DNA of 53,320 bases from Deltaproteobacteria bacterium. Lineage in GTDB: Bacteria > Desulfobacterota_B > Binatia > UBA9968. The position numbers and the translations under genes were made by a program. This document shows positions 1 through 7,710 of the stretch, one piece after another; position 1 is the first letter of the stretch, and each line of letters opens with the position of its first letter. The notes beneath the pieces were generated by a model that did not search any database, was not told the origin of the DNA, and saw only the letters and a program-made list of their open reading frames with translations. Where the stretch lies: NCBI GenBank assembly GCA_005879255.1, contig VBKY01000075.1, forward strand, positions 1-53,320. Reading direction: 5' to 3'.

Positions 1-459
1 CTTGGTGCGGCTGATTAGATAGCCGTCTTTGACGCGCTTTGCCGTAGTCGGCGGGCTTCCGTAGGGCTCCGCGCCGGCGCCGGGGATCAAAGCGCCGCGC
101 TCTATTGTCGGCTCGATCCAACGGTGGATTTGCTCGTCGTTGGCCATCGCGTCGATCATCATCAAAGCGTTGTTATGTACCTGAAAGCAGTGTGCCGTAG
201 AGGGATTGCCGTAGGCGAGATGCTCATCGATGAGGAAAAATGAAAGGGGATCGTCGCCGTACAATCCATACCCGAGCCCGCCGTGCCTCTTATCAAGATT
301 TGCCAGCAACCAGCCTTCACGAAAGAGATCCTCGATGTCCTCCACTGGCGCCTCATAACCTTGGTCGTGCTGCGCGGCACGCCGCGCGATACGTTCTTGC
401 ACCAACTTGTCCACGCGTGCAGTTAAGTGTTGCTGGTCTTGAGTGAAGCCAAAGTCCAC
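1..459 (-). CDS. Acyl-CoA dehydrogenase family protein, N-terminal part (runs off left edge)
   Basis: The minus strand reads open for 153 codons from a GTG at 459 to the window edge. No ATG lies in frame: an in-frame TGA at 463-465 sits two codons upstream, so GTG is the likely start, with a G-rich run (GGGGG) about 8 bases before it. The translation begins VDFGFTQDQQHL and contains GGLGYG, then DEHLAYGNPSTA, then GAGAEPYGSPPT. This is the all-helical N-terminal domain and start of the beta domain of the acyl-CoA dehydrogenase / flavin monooxygenase superfamily. Such enzymes use FAD to oxidise acyl-CoA at C2-C3, or act as flavin oxygenases. The catalytic base and C-terminal domain lie outside the window, so the exact substrate cannot be said. 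Confidence 0.85.
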   Translation of the reverse strand, partial: MDFGFTQDQQHLTARVDKLVQERIARRAAQHDQGYEAPVEDIEDLFREGWLLANLDKRHGGLGYGLYGDDPLSFFLIDEHLAYGNPSTAHCFQVHNNALMMIDAMANDEQIHRWIEPTIERGALIPGAGAEPYGSPPTTAKRVKDGYLISRTK

Positions 460-790
460 GATTCATGCCCCCACGAGTAAATCTGATTCCAGATCCTTCG
501 CGTTGCCAGACTGTATGAAGACTCTATCGGAGCCCTTCAACGGCGCTAAGGGCGAACGGCTAAGTGCTTAATTTCAAATAAAGCGATCCCGTTCGTGGTG
601 AGCCAGCCTGTCCTGAGCGAAGTCGAAGGAAACCATGAACGGAGTTTTCAGACAGTCTGCCGCCCGGGATGACTGAAAGGATTGAGAGGCAGAATGCGGG
701 CAATGTAAGCGCTATAAAAAGTATGGAACGGGCCGCGACCGTTCCATACACGAGCTAAATCCAAAAAACGCTGCGATTACGCGGCGACGG
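460..790. other. Intergenic stretch, no convincing gene
   Basis: This 330-base gap separates the acyl-CoA dehydrogenase start from the 3' end of the cupin gene. I see no protein-like open frame. Its one notable content is the palindromic repeat at 589-642. Confidence 0.6.
589..642. repeat. Palindromic intergenic repeat (CCGTTCGTGGT / ACCATGAACGG arms)
   Basis: Left arm CCGTTCGTGGT (589-599) is matched by right arm ACCATGAACGG (632-642) with one mismatch that would be a G-U pair in RNA. The interior has the AGCCTGTCCTGAGCG / AAGTCGAAGG text often seen in dispersed palindromes of environmental bacterial genomes. Translation of such copies gives spurious 'RLRSGQAG' peptides, which is the case here. 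It is probably a REP/MITE-like dispersed element; only one copy is in this window. Confidence 0.6.
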
Positions 791-1198
791 CTACTGCCGA
801 GTGCCAAACGTATTCCGCTCGACCATCCACTGCTTCTGGGGGGAAAGGTCAACCCGTTTGTTCTCTACGTTTTGATCCTTCGCTGTCACGCGCAGTATCT
901 CCAGAGCCTCTTTAGACGCGCTTTCAAACCAATACTTAAAGCCGCGCGGGATCAGGATTCCTTCACCCTTCTGGTATTCGCCAATCAGTTTGTCGCCTTC
1001 GCCGTAGAATCTCACAGCTCCGGTTATGACGTACCAGAAGGCGTCGTCGCCGGTGTGAGTGTGAAGATTATTTTCTCCACCGTCTTTCACCACCTGCACC
1101 TGGACCTTCATAAGGTCGCTACTGCAAACGGTCAGCGTTTTCTTGACGCCTTGGAATTCCGGGGTCTGGTATCTGAATTCCTTCGCTTCCTGTGGCAT
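791..1198 (-). CDS. Cupin-domain protein
   Basis: 135 residues forming a single small beta-barrel cupin. The first cupin motif is visible as HTHTGDDAFWYVITG (His, His and a downstream acidic residue), followed by the G(x)5P-like second part GILIPRGFKYWFES, where the usual metal-binding His is replaced by an aromatic residue. Metal binding may therefore be incomplete. Single-domain cupins of this kind include small dioxygenases, isomerases and sensor-like proteins; no specific substrate can be read from the sequence. It is divergent from the binding-protein gene at 1362. The initiating MPQEAKEF is preceded by GAGGTGAACC, giving a plausible ribosome-binding site. Confidence 0.8.
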   Translation of the reverse strand: MPQEAKEFRYQTPEFQGVKKTLTVCSSDLMKVQVQVVKDGGENNLHTHTGDDAFWYVITGAVRFYGEGDKLIGEYQKGEGILIPRGFKYWFESASKEALEILRVTAKDQNVENKRVDLSPQKQWMVERNTFGTRQ

Positions 1199-1361
1199 GG
1201 TTCACCTCGTTTTAGAAATTTGCTTGAGATTATTCCCGTTTGGGTATTGGGGTCAAGGGTGATGCATTTTACTGACATTAACTTCACATTTTCGCGTGGT
1301 GCCGTTGACGCTTTGCACCGCCCTATAATACTTATGCGTTGGAGTCCATGAGGTGGACCCT

Positions 1362-2348
1362 ATGAAGAAATGCAAGAAGGCTTTCATCGCTATATTCGTC
1401 TTGTGGTTAAGTCCGACAATTGCACCCGGCCAAACTTTGCCAATTCTCAATATGGGATATAGCGGAGCGGGCATCGGCTCTGATTTGTTGAAAGTCATCG
1501 AGCGCGCCGGCTTGTGGCGCAAGCATGGCGTCGACGTGCGGACGATTTATCTTTCTAGCGGAACGCTGATGGCACAAACACTTTCTTCCGGAGATATTGG
1601 TATCGCCGGTTTCGATACTCCGGCAATGCTCAACCTCGCGCTGGCTGGGCACAGTCTCAAAGTCATCGCGGTGCCGATCAATCGTCTCGAGCCTTTTTTC
1701 GTTGTACGGAACAACATCAAGACCCCTGCCGACCTTAAGGGAAAGAAGGTCACCATCAGCCGGTTCGGTTCGGGCTCGGATATCATGACGCGTGTCGCGC
1801 TTCGATACTGGAAACTCGACCCGGAAAGAGACGTGAGCTTTTTTCAGTCCGGCAATACGCCGACGCGCACGGCGGCGCTCATCGCCGGTCACATGGACGC
1901 GGCTTTGGTAAGCTCGACCGGAGTGGCGAAGATCGTTGCCACCGGCTGCTGCCGCGTGCTGGCGGATCTTTCCGAGCTGCCGTTGGATTTTGCCAATTAC
2001 GGCGTCGTCGTTTCGGGTGCCCTGCTGAAGAATCAGAGGGACAATGTAAAACGATTTCTGCAGGCGATCATCGAAGGAATTCATACCTTTAAAACCAAGC
2101 CCGATGTCGCTCGCGCGATCTTGCGCGACAGCAACGGCGATGCGGAAATCGGACCGCTCTATGAAAGGCTCTCGAAATCTTTTCGCGACTTTCCGTCGCC
2201 TGAGAACCGCGGCATTCAGAACGTCATCGATTCGCTGCCTACGCCCAAGGCCCGCGGCGCAAAGGCCGAAGACTTCATGGATACGAGCTTAATAGAAGAA
2301 ATTCGCAAGAGCGGATTCATGGAGAAGCTTCACGGCGGGAAAGGATAA
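1362..2348 (+). CDS. ABC transporter substrate-binding protein, NMT1/THI5 (SsuA) type
   Basis: Periplasmic binding protein of the SsuA/THI5-like family, about 328 residues. The ATG at 1362 is preferred over the in-frame GTG at 1353 because AGGTGG (1351-1356) lies five bases before it and the protein then starts MKKCKKAFIAIF, a typical Sec signal peptide ending near APGQ. Family features include the early GYSGAGIGSDLLKV ligand-loop region, GDIGIAGFDTPAM (the 'exists in the neighbourhood' loop), the DLKGKKV motif and a C-terminal helical region. No permease or ATPase gene adjoins it, so its partner and ligand are unknown. The downstream amidohydrolase could process the imported compound, which is inference. 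Confidence 0.85.
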   Translation: MKKCKKAFIAIFVLWLSPTIAPGQTLPILNMGYSGAGIGSDLLKVIERAGLWRKHGVDVRTIYLSSGTLMAQTLSSGDIGIAGFDTPAMLNLALAGHSLKVIAVPINRLEPFFVVRNNIKTPADLKGKKVTISRFGSGSDIMTRVALRYWKLDPERDVSFFQSGNTPTRTAALIAGHMDAALVSSTGVAKIVATGCCRVLADLSELPLDFANYGVVVSGALLKNQRDNVKRFLQAIIEGIHTFKTKPDVARAILRDSNGDAEIGPLYERLSKSFRDFPSPENRGIQNVIDSLPTPKARGAKAEDFMDTSLIEEIRKSGFMEKLHGGKG

Positions 2349-2376
2349 TGTTGAGCTCAGGCGGTGGTATTTTTTC

Positions 2377-2390
2377 CCCCGTCGACGGGG
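2377..2390. repeat. Perfect 14-bp palindrome (CCCCGTCGACGGGG)
   Basis: A perfect inverted repeat preceded by a T-run (2371-2375) and followed by AAAG. A second GC hairpin, CCCCCG/CGGGGG with a three-base loop, lies at 2425-2439. Both sit in the 115-base gap between the binding-protein and amidohydrolase genes. They could act as transcript-end or mRNA-processing hairpins; no T-run follows on the plus strand, so a classical intrinsic terminator is not supported. Confidence 0.5.
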
Positions 2391-2463
2391 AAAGATCAAG
2401 ATGGGGTGCTCCCTCTGTCATTCTCCCCCGTTCCGGGGGCGAAAATGATAAAGCAAAAGACTC

Positions 2464-3816
2464 ATGAGTAGTTTAGTAATTGCCAAGGCGCTTATCCTGC
2501 CGATGACCGAGGAGCGAAAGTCCGTCGCCGGTTACGTCCGGGTAGTGGACGGCGTAATTACGGAGATTGGCGCTGGCGCTCCCGCAAAAGGCGTGGACAA
2601 AGAGGAGAGCATCGACGCCGCTGGTTGTGTTCTCATGCCCGGGCTTATTAACGCGCACACGCACCTCTATCAAGTCTTGCTGCGCGCCGTTTGGGAGGAT
2701 CTCGAACTGATGCCGTGGCTCAAGCGCATCTATGGGTGCGCTCGGGCGCTGCGGCCGGAGCATTTTTATGCCGGCAGCTTGCTCGGCTGCATTGAGGCGA
2801 TCCGCAGCGGCGTGACGACCGTCTGCGAGCATAATTTTCTCAATCCAAGTCCTGAATGCGCCTTGGAAACCATCCGCGCGATTCGGGATTCCGGAGTGCG
2901 CGCAGTTTTTGCGCGCACGATCATGGATGCGGGGGAGATCGTGCCTGACTGTACAAAAGAGAAACCGGAAGAAGCGTTTCGACGCATTGAAAGCATCTTA
3001 GCGACGCATGATGGCGGCACCGATCTCACTTTTATGACGGGTCCAAATACACCGCCGATCAATACGACCCCAGGCCTACTCAAAGAAATTCGCGGCTTCG
3101 CCGACGACAAAGCCATCGGTATCAGCGCACATGTGGCAGAATCAAAATCTGTGGTCGAGACCGTGCGGCGCGAACATGGCAAGGGCGGCGTCGTTGAGTT
3201 TCTGCACCAGTTCGGCATCCCGGCCAAGAATTCGATCTTCGCTCATTCCGTGCATGTATCGAATGATGAAATTTGCATACTCAAAGAAACTGGCACCTCG
3301 GTGTCGCACAACCCGGTAAGCAACATGATGCTTGGCGACGGCGTAGCGCCCGTGGTGGAGATGCTACGCCAAGGCGTCAATGTGGCGCTCGGCACCGACG
3401 GCGCGGCGAGCAATCACTCGCAAGATCTCTTTGATACGATGAAAGCCGCGTCGTTGTTGCAAAAAGTTCATCATCAAGACGCCGGCGTCATCGATCCATA
3501 TGCCGTGCTTCGCATGGCAACATCGGGCGGCGCGAAGGCATTGGGTCTCGATGCAATCTGCGGCACGATCGAAGTCGGCAAGCGGGCAGACCTGATACTC
3601 GTTGATATCGATACGGTTCACAACCAACCTGTCAATGATATCTTCAGTCAAATCGTTCACTGCGCCAAGGCGAGCGATGTGCAAACCGTGATGGTCAGCG
3701 GCGAGATCTTGATGCAAGATCGCAAGCTGTTACGGCACGACGAAAAGCAAATCCTCGCCGATGCGCGCCAGGCGAACCGAGATCTCATGGAGCGAGTCAC
3801 CAAGCTCTCGTTTTAA
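2464..3816 (+). CDS. Amidohydrolase, AtzA/MtaD/SsnA-like (cytosine-deaminase-type superfamily)
   Basis: 450-residue metal-dependent hydrolase of the subtype III amidohydrolase superfamily. The HxH metal motif is HTH (His65, His67), followed by His223 in SAHVAES, His261/His264 in HSVHVS and the catalytic metal Asp312 in GTDGAASN. These match the residue set of chlorohydrolases and adenosine/S-adenosylhomocysteine/methylthioadenosine deaminases (AtzA, AtzB, MtaD, SsnA). The reaction is hydrolytic deamination or dechlorination of a purine- or triazine-like ring; the substrate is not predictable from these residues alone. It is followed after seven bases by a DMT permease, suggesting a two-gene transcript for uptake and hydrolysis. 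Confidence 0.88.
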   Translation: MSSLVIAKALILPMTEERKSVAGYVRVVDGVITEIGAGAPAKGVDKEESIDAAGCVLMPGLINAHTHLYQVLLRAVWEDLELMPWLKRIYGCARALRPEHFYAGSLLGCIEAIRSGVTTVCEHNFLNPSPECALETIRAIRDSGVRAVFARTIMDAGEIVPDCTKEKPEEAFRRIESILATHDGGTDLTFMTGPNTPPINTTPGLLKEIRGFADDKAIGISAHVAESKSVVETVRREHGKGGVVEFLHQFGIPAKNSIFAHSVHVSNDEICILKETGTSVSHNPVSNMMLGDGVAPVVEMLRQGVNVALGTDGAASNHSQDLFDTMKAASLLQKVHHQDAGVIDPYAVLRMATSGGAKALGLDAICGTIEVGKRADLILVDIDTVHNQPVNDIFSQIVHCAKASDVQTVMVSGEILMQDRKLLRHDEKQILADARQANRDLMERVTKLSF

Positions 3817-3822
3817 CTTCGG

Positions 3823-4689
3823 ATGATCTTTCTCATCCTTGCGATTCTTGGCTCCGGCGTTATTCCTGTTGTCTTTCGCGCCTTCGATAATTGGCGTGTC
3901 AATGTGTTCTGGGCGATTCCGGTGAATTACGTGACTTGTGTTCTCGTCGGCAATCTTTTGACCGGGAAATCACTCAGTCCCACGGATCTAGCTTCGCAAT
4001 CCTGGATTTTCTTCGCTGCGTTACAGGGAATCATTCTTGCTGTGAACTTCTACTTGCTCGCCCATACGGCTCAGCGGGTGGGCGTCGCAATTGCCTCGCT
4101 CGCAAGCCGGTTGTCTGTAGCGATTCCATCGATTCTCGCATTCGTGCTCTACGGTGATTCCTTGACGGTCGTAAAAATCGCCGGGCTACTCGCCGCACTG
4201 CTCGCGTTGTATCTCTGCACGGCGCCGGATCAGCACGTGGGGACACCCAATCCCCGTTTGTTTCACGTCTTGCCTATCACGCTGTTCGTAACCTTTGGCT
4301 GTTACTTCACCATATTAAAATACCTTCAGACCTACTATCTTACAGAGTCATCGTACCATTCCTATGTCATGTCAGGGTTTGTTTTTGCCTTTCTGTCGAG
4401 TCTTGTCATCGGTGTTGCGAAAGGAGTTTTCGCGTCGGCCGATTTTCGCCTTCGCCACGCTGTGGCGGGAATATTTCTTGGCGTGATCAACTATGTCGCC
4501 ATCTTTGCGTTATTGAAGGTCCTCGCTTTGGAAGGCTGGGAAAGCTCTCAACTCTTTCCGATTTACAGTGTCGGGGTGGTGGCGGTGAGCGCGATGCTGG
4601 CGCTGCTATTATTCCGTGAACGTTTGTCGAAGCGAAAGACGCTCGGACTGGCAGTTGGCGTGGTTGCCGTGGCACTGCTGAATCAATAG
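3823..4689 (+). CDS. DMT superfamily (EamA-like) permease
   Basis: 288-residue integral membrane protein with about ten hydrophobic segments and no soluble domain, starting directly with a membrane helix (MIFLILAILGSGVIP). Length and the repeated five-helix pattern fit drug/metabolite transporters with two EamA repeats. The GDSLTVVKIAG and LLLFRERLSKRKTLG segments are the characteristic ends of the two repeats. It starts seven bases after the stop of the amidohydrolase with no clear ribosome-binding site, so translational coupling is likely. It may move the amidohydrolase substrate or product; direction is unknown. Confidence 0.8.
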   Translation: MIFLILAILGSGVIPVVFRAFDNWRVNVFWAIPVNYVTCVLVGNLLTGKSLSPTDLASQSWIFFAALQGIILAVNFYLLAHTAQRVGVAIASLASRLSVAIPSILAFVLYGDSLTVVKIAGLLAALLALYLCTAPDQHVGTPNPRLFHVLPITLFVTFGCYFTILKYLQTYYLTESSYHSYVMSGFVFAFLSSLVIGVAKGVFASADFRLRHAVAGIFLGVINYVAIFALLKVLALEGWESSQLFPIYSVGVVAVSAMLALLLFRERLSKRKTLGLAVGVVAVALLNQ

Positions 4690-4692
4690 CAG

Positions 4693-5679
4693 TTATTTTA
4701 AAGTCGCACTGACCTTCCGGACAATGCTGAAGTCGAACACTTGATCGGGAAGGACCGGCTGCGCGGGTTTGACTCGCACCGAGGCATCCGCGATCATTTG
4801 CCGCTGAATTTCTTCGCTCACCGTGCCGTTTTCCAGCAGCGCCGGAGCCGCAATGTCATATACGCGCGCGGCAATCTTTTCCGGCTCCTTGCCGATGTCC
4901 AACCAGGGGCCCTTGATAAAGTCGATACCGTATTTCCGGTCTGATTTGATCAGGCGGATCGCTCGCATCATCGCACGAACCACCTTTGTCACCAGCTCCG
5001 GCTGCTCGGACAGCATGGTTTTGGTCGTGGCAAGCCCTCCCTGTACGGCTCGATAAACGTCGCCGGCATCGACTAGCTTGCGAAAGCCCTCATCTTGAGC
5101 CGTGAAGGTCAACGGCATCTGGAGCGGCGCGGCGTCTATGACTTTGGCTTTTAAGGACAAATAAGTTACGTGACTTGGACCCGTTGCCAGAATCGCAACT
5201 TCTTCGGGGCGAACGCCGTTCACTTCAAGAATCCGCCGCGCGAGTATTTCCGCCAAAGAACCGACGCCGCCGGTGCCGATTTTTTTTCCGCGCAATTGCT
5301 GAACGCTCGTAATGTTGGGCTGGACGATAAAGTCGAATGACGGCCGGTCGGTTACAGCCAAAATCACTTTGATGTCGGCGCCTCTAACAGCGGAACTAAC
5401 GGCCGAGCCGGTCGCGGAAGCGAATTGCGTGCTGTTCCCCAACGTCGCCTGAATCGTTTGGATCGCCTGCATCACGATCAGCTCTACATCCAAGCCTTCC
5501 TCACGGAAAAAGCCCCGTTCTTTAGCCACAAAAAAAGGCATCGAAGTCGTGCTCCTGGCGGCTAAGCCCATGCGGACGAGGGTCCTCTTTTGTGGGGCTT
5601 CAGCAGAAAAAGTGTTTGGAGCGGGGGAACTGAACAGAACAATAGACACAAGTAATAGAAGCGAAATTCGCGCTATCAT
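4693..5679 (-). CDS. ABC transporter substrate-binding protein, NMT1/THI5 (SsuA) type
   Basis: 328-residue periplasmic binding protein. The frame is open further upstream to 5886, but the ATG at 5679 is chosen because it gives a clean signal peptide (MIARISLLLLVSIVLFSS, cleavage near SAEA) and has GAAAGACGAG just before it; the upstream part is basic, unpatterned sequence. Family features are MPFFVAKERGFFREEGLDVELI, ATGSAVSSAVRGADIKV, QLRGKKIGTGGVGS and a C-terminal helical region. It faces the DMT permease tail to tail. No transporter partner is adjacent, so its ligand cannot be assigned. Confidence 0.86.
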   Translation of the reverse strand: MIARISLLLLVSIVLFSSPAPNTFSAEAPQKRTLVRMGLAARSTTSMPFFVAKERGFFREEGLDVELIVMQAIQTIQATLGNSTQFASATGSAVSSAVRGADIKVILAVTDRPSFDFIVQPNITSVQQLRGKKIGTGGVGSLAEILARRILEVNGVRPEEVAILATGPSHVTYLSLKAKVIDAAPLQMPLTFTAQDEGFRKLVDAGDVYRAVQGGLATTKTMLSEQPELVTKVVRAMMRAIRLIKSDRKYGIDFIKGPWLDIGKEPEKIAARVYDIAAPALLENGTVSEEIQRQMIADASVRVKPAQPVLPDQVFDFSIVRKVSATLK

Positions 5680-5753
5680 ACTCTCGTCTTTCTCACAATT
5701 GCGCCGAGGCCGAAATCGGATTATGAGTGCTCGTCGGTGCGCTACGACACGGC

Positions 5754-6065
5754 TTATCGATCGCTCACATCGATGAAGTTTGCATCCGGATCCGCCAGCG
5801 GGTGTCGGCCGTAACGACAAGCCGAGAGCAAGCGCAGCACGACATCGTGTTCTGCAGCCAAATTGGGAGCTTTCGGAGTCATCCACTCAGGGTCCACAGT
5901 GGTCAAAACATCGAAATCTTTTCTAAACGTCTCTAGGCTTTCCACCTTGAAACCGACATGGTCGAGTCCCGGTCCTCTGTGTTCTGCGCCGTGATAGTCC
6001 TCGATTTTCCACGGCGTCAGAACCAACGCGACTTTACGGTCGGACTTCTATGACAAAACCCTCGC
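5754..6065 (-). pseudogene. Remnant of a two-domain VOC (glyoxalase/extradiol-type) gene, C-terminal half only
   Basis: The minus strand encodes ...KVALVLTPWKIEDYHG, GPGLDHVGFKVESLE and DPDANFIDV, which match the second VOC domain of the intact homologue at 22197-23009 (FYLSDGKVNLAIRPW, AGLDHFGYKVDDLE, DPDGVLLDL). There is no proper start: an in-frame TAG lies at 6048-6050, only a TTG (6026) is available, and the expected FYLSDG text is visible just upstream only across a frame change. The whole first domain is absent. It is a truncated, non-functional copy sitting between the binding-protein gene and the FrnE-like gene. Confidence 0.75.
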
Positions 6066-6107
6066 TCGCGTCGAAACCACATCGAGTGGAATTTGCCGCT
6101 GAGTCCG

Positions 6108-6722
6108 TTACTCCGCGGTTTGTTCAGGCGGCGACTTCAACACATGCTCGACCAACCGCCGCAATTCTTCGTAGGGCTGCGCCCCGACCATCAGATATTT
6201 CCCGGCGAGAAAAGTTGGCACAGCGTTGACGCCGAAGGCCGCACAGCGCCGCCAGTCGTCGTCAACGGCGTCTTTGAATTTCCTGCTCAATAATACGTCG
6301 GTGGCTTCATCGGCCGGCAGATCATGGTCTTCGGCGATTTTGGACAGGACTTCAGCTTTGCCGATGTTCTTGACGTCGACGAAGTAAGCGCGGAAGAGCG
6401 CATTGGTAATTTCCTCCGCCTTATCCTTGGTCTCCGCCCACTTGGCCAATTCCTGGGCCAATCGACTATTGTATGACATGTTGCGCTCGGCGTTGAATGG
6501 CAATCCTTCGCGGTCCATGTTCACCTTCATGCGCTGATTGCGCGCGATGATCTCCGGGCCTCGGACATTACCTTCCTCGGGAGTTTCGGGATGGAGCGGG
6601 AACTGAGTGAACTTGATCTCTAGACCGTAATTTTTTTTGAGTTTCTCGACACGCCCGGTGACGAGGTAGCACCAGGGTCAGACGAAATCGGAAAAGACTT
6701 CGAGGACGAGAGGTTCCGGCAT
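6108..6722 (-). CDS. FrnE/DsbA-family oxidoreductase with in-frame TGA at the catalytic Cys (probable selenoprotein)
   Basis: From the ATG at 6722 (AAGGAG six bases upstream) the frame reads MPEPLVLEVFSDFV, then TGA (6678-6680), then PWCYLVTGRVEKLKK, and continues intact to a TAA at 6108-6110, 204 residues in all. The family consensus at this spot is SDFVCPWCYL, so the TGA replaces exactly the first Cys of the CxxC redox motif, giving U15-P-W-C18. Downstream, the family's cis-Pro loop is present (NAVPTFLAGKYLMVGAQPYEELRRL). A hairpin of bacterial SECIS form follows the TGA. The family comprises cytoplasmic thiol-disulfide oxidoreductases related to polyketide FrnE. An ordinary gene caller would start at the internal Met at 6530 and lose the active site. 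The alternative is a nonsense mutation. Confidence 0.75.
6645..6665 (-). promoter_or_regulatory. Candidate bacterial SECIS hairpin
   Basis: Read on the minus strand, 12 bases after the TGA, arms CUCGUCAC and GUGUCGAG enclose a five-base loop CGGGC: four pairs, one U-U mismatch, three pairs. The loop has G at its second position, about 22 bases after the UGA. Bacterial SECIS elements require a small apical loop with a G in its first two positions at about 16-37 bases from the UGA; both conditions are met. Confidence 0.6.
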
Positions 6723-6740
6723 GATCATCTCCTTCTACTT

Positions 6741-6784
6741 GTTCAGATCGTTCAAGCCGTTCGAAAGTTCGAATCGTTCAAAGG
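6741..6784. repeat. GTTCAA-type ~9-bp direct repeat array
   Basis: Five consecutive units GTTCAGATC, GTTCAAGCC, GTTCGAAA, GTTCGAATC, GTTCAAAGG just upstream of the FrnE-like gene. The same 9-bp pattern recurs at 29091-29126 and, in shorter form, inside the Rieske gene at 20828-20851. Confidence 0.65.
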
Positions 6785-6878
6785 TTGGAGAACATCCATC
6801 GATCGATTCTAAGATCGTTGTTGGAGGAAAGTCAAAGGGTCTTCTCGGTGAACAAACAATTCGTGTCGCCCGCCCAAG

Positions 6879-6906
6879 TTGACATTGCGTTAAGCCGTCG
6901 GATAGT
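6879..6906 (+). promoter_or_regulatory. Putative sigma-70 promoter of the pca operon
   Basis: TTGACA (6879-6884) and GATAGT (6901-6906) are separated by 16 bases. Predicted initiation would fall only a few bases before the pcaD ATG at 6916, which itself lacks a recognisable ribosome-binding site, so a leaderless or near-leaderless transcript is possible. Confidence 0.4.
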
Positions 6907-6915
6907 TTCAACTTA

Positions 6916-7710
6916 ATGCCTTTTCTTGAAATCGGCGATTGCGTTCATTGTTACCTCGACGAGGGAGCGAAAGAGTTGCCCGCCTTGCTGCTCGCCAACT
7001 CTCTCGGCACCGACCTGCGTATTTGGGACGAGGTGGCAGCGCGCTTGGTGGGCCATTTTCGTGTCATTCGTTACGACAAACGCGGGCATGGGCTAACTGA
7101 CGCACGAACGCCGCAGTATACGGTGGACGATCTGGCCGGGGACGTCGTCGGGCTATTGGATCGTCTCGAAGTTGGCCAAGCGCTCGTCTGTGGAATTTCG
7201 GTCGGCGGTTTGATCGCTCAGGCTCTCGCGTTAAGTCACTCTGAGCGAGTGCGCGCACTCGTCTTGTGCGACACTGGAGCGCGGATAGGATCGGTCGAAT
7301 CATGGGAGCAACGTATCGCGGCGGTCCGCGCCAGTGGTCTTAACGCTCTTGCGAGCGCAATGATGGACCGTTGGTTTTCAAATGAGTTTCGTGAACGGCG
7401 CGGCGTAGACGTCCGCGGTTATTCCAACATGTTGGTTCGCACAACGGTGGACGGTTACATCGGAACTTGCTACGCGTTGCGCGACGCAGAATTTCGGCAA
7501 ACAGTCTCGCGAGTCAAATGTAGGACGCTCGTGCTTTGCGGCGCGCAAGATATCGCTACGCCGCCCGAGCTTGGCCGAGAGCTGGCGCGTTTGATTCCGG
7601 GAGCGGAGTTTTCTTTGATTGAAAACGCCGGGCATCTGTCCTGCATCGAACAGCCTGAACAAGTGGTCGAGCGAATGATGAGATTCTTTCGGGAGGTGCA
7701 AATTGTCTGA
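6916..7710 (+). CDS. pcaD: 3-oxoadipate enol-lactonase
   Basis: 264-residue alpha/beta-hydrolase that hydrolyses 3-oxoadipate enol-lactone to 3-oxoadipate in the cytoplasm. The nucleophile elbow is GISVGG (Ser95); the acid lies in CGAQDIATPP and the catalytic His in NAGHLSCIEQP. The N-terminal strand arrangement and RYDKRGHGLT are typical of the family. Assignment as PcaD rather than a generic hydrolase rests on position: it is first in a run with pcaC, pcaH, pcaG, pcaB and a CoA-transferase. Its end overlaps the start of pcaC by a few bases, indicating translational coupling. Start at the only early ATG, just after a promoter-like TTGACA. Confidence 0.9.
   Translation: MPFLEIGDCVHCYLDEGAKELPALLLANSLGTDLRIWDEVAARLVGHFRVIRYDKRGHGLTDARTPQYTVDDLAGDVVGLLDRLEVGQALVCGISVGGLIAQALALSHSERVRALVLCDTGARIGSVESWEQRIAAVRASGLNALASAMMDRWFSNEFRERRGVDVRGYSNMLVRTTVDGYIGTCYALRDAEFRQTVSRVKCRTLVLCGAQDIATPPELGRELARLIPGAEFSLIENAGHLSCIEQPEQVVERMMRFFREVQIV
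7691..7696 (+). promoter_or_regulatory. Shine-Dalgarno GGGAGG deciding a TTG start
   Basis: A strong ribosome-binding site inside the end of pcaD, six bases before TTG 7703, supports the non-ATG start of pcaC. Confidence 0.7.

Noticed and set aside
560..751. 63-codon minus-strand frame
   Set aside because: It reads through the palindromic repeat (giving the typical RLRSGQAG peptide) and has no family pattern or ribosome-binding site.
1305..1330. TTGACG and TATAAT upstream of the binding-protein gene at 1362
   Set aside because: The two boxes are only 13 bases apart, too short for a sigma-70 promoter, and no alternative pairing was convincing.
872..1351. 159-codon plus-strand frame opposite the cupin gene
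   Set aside because: It is antisense to a clear cupin and its composition is that of a mirrored coding strand.
6759..6785. GTTCGAATC resembling a tRNA T-loop
   Set aside because: No acceptor stem, anticodon arm or D-arm surrounds it; it is a unit of the GTTCAA repeat array.
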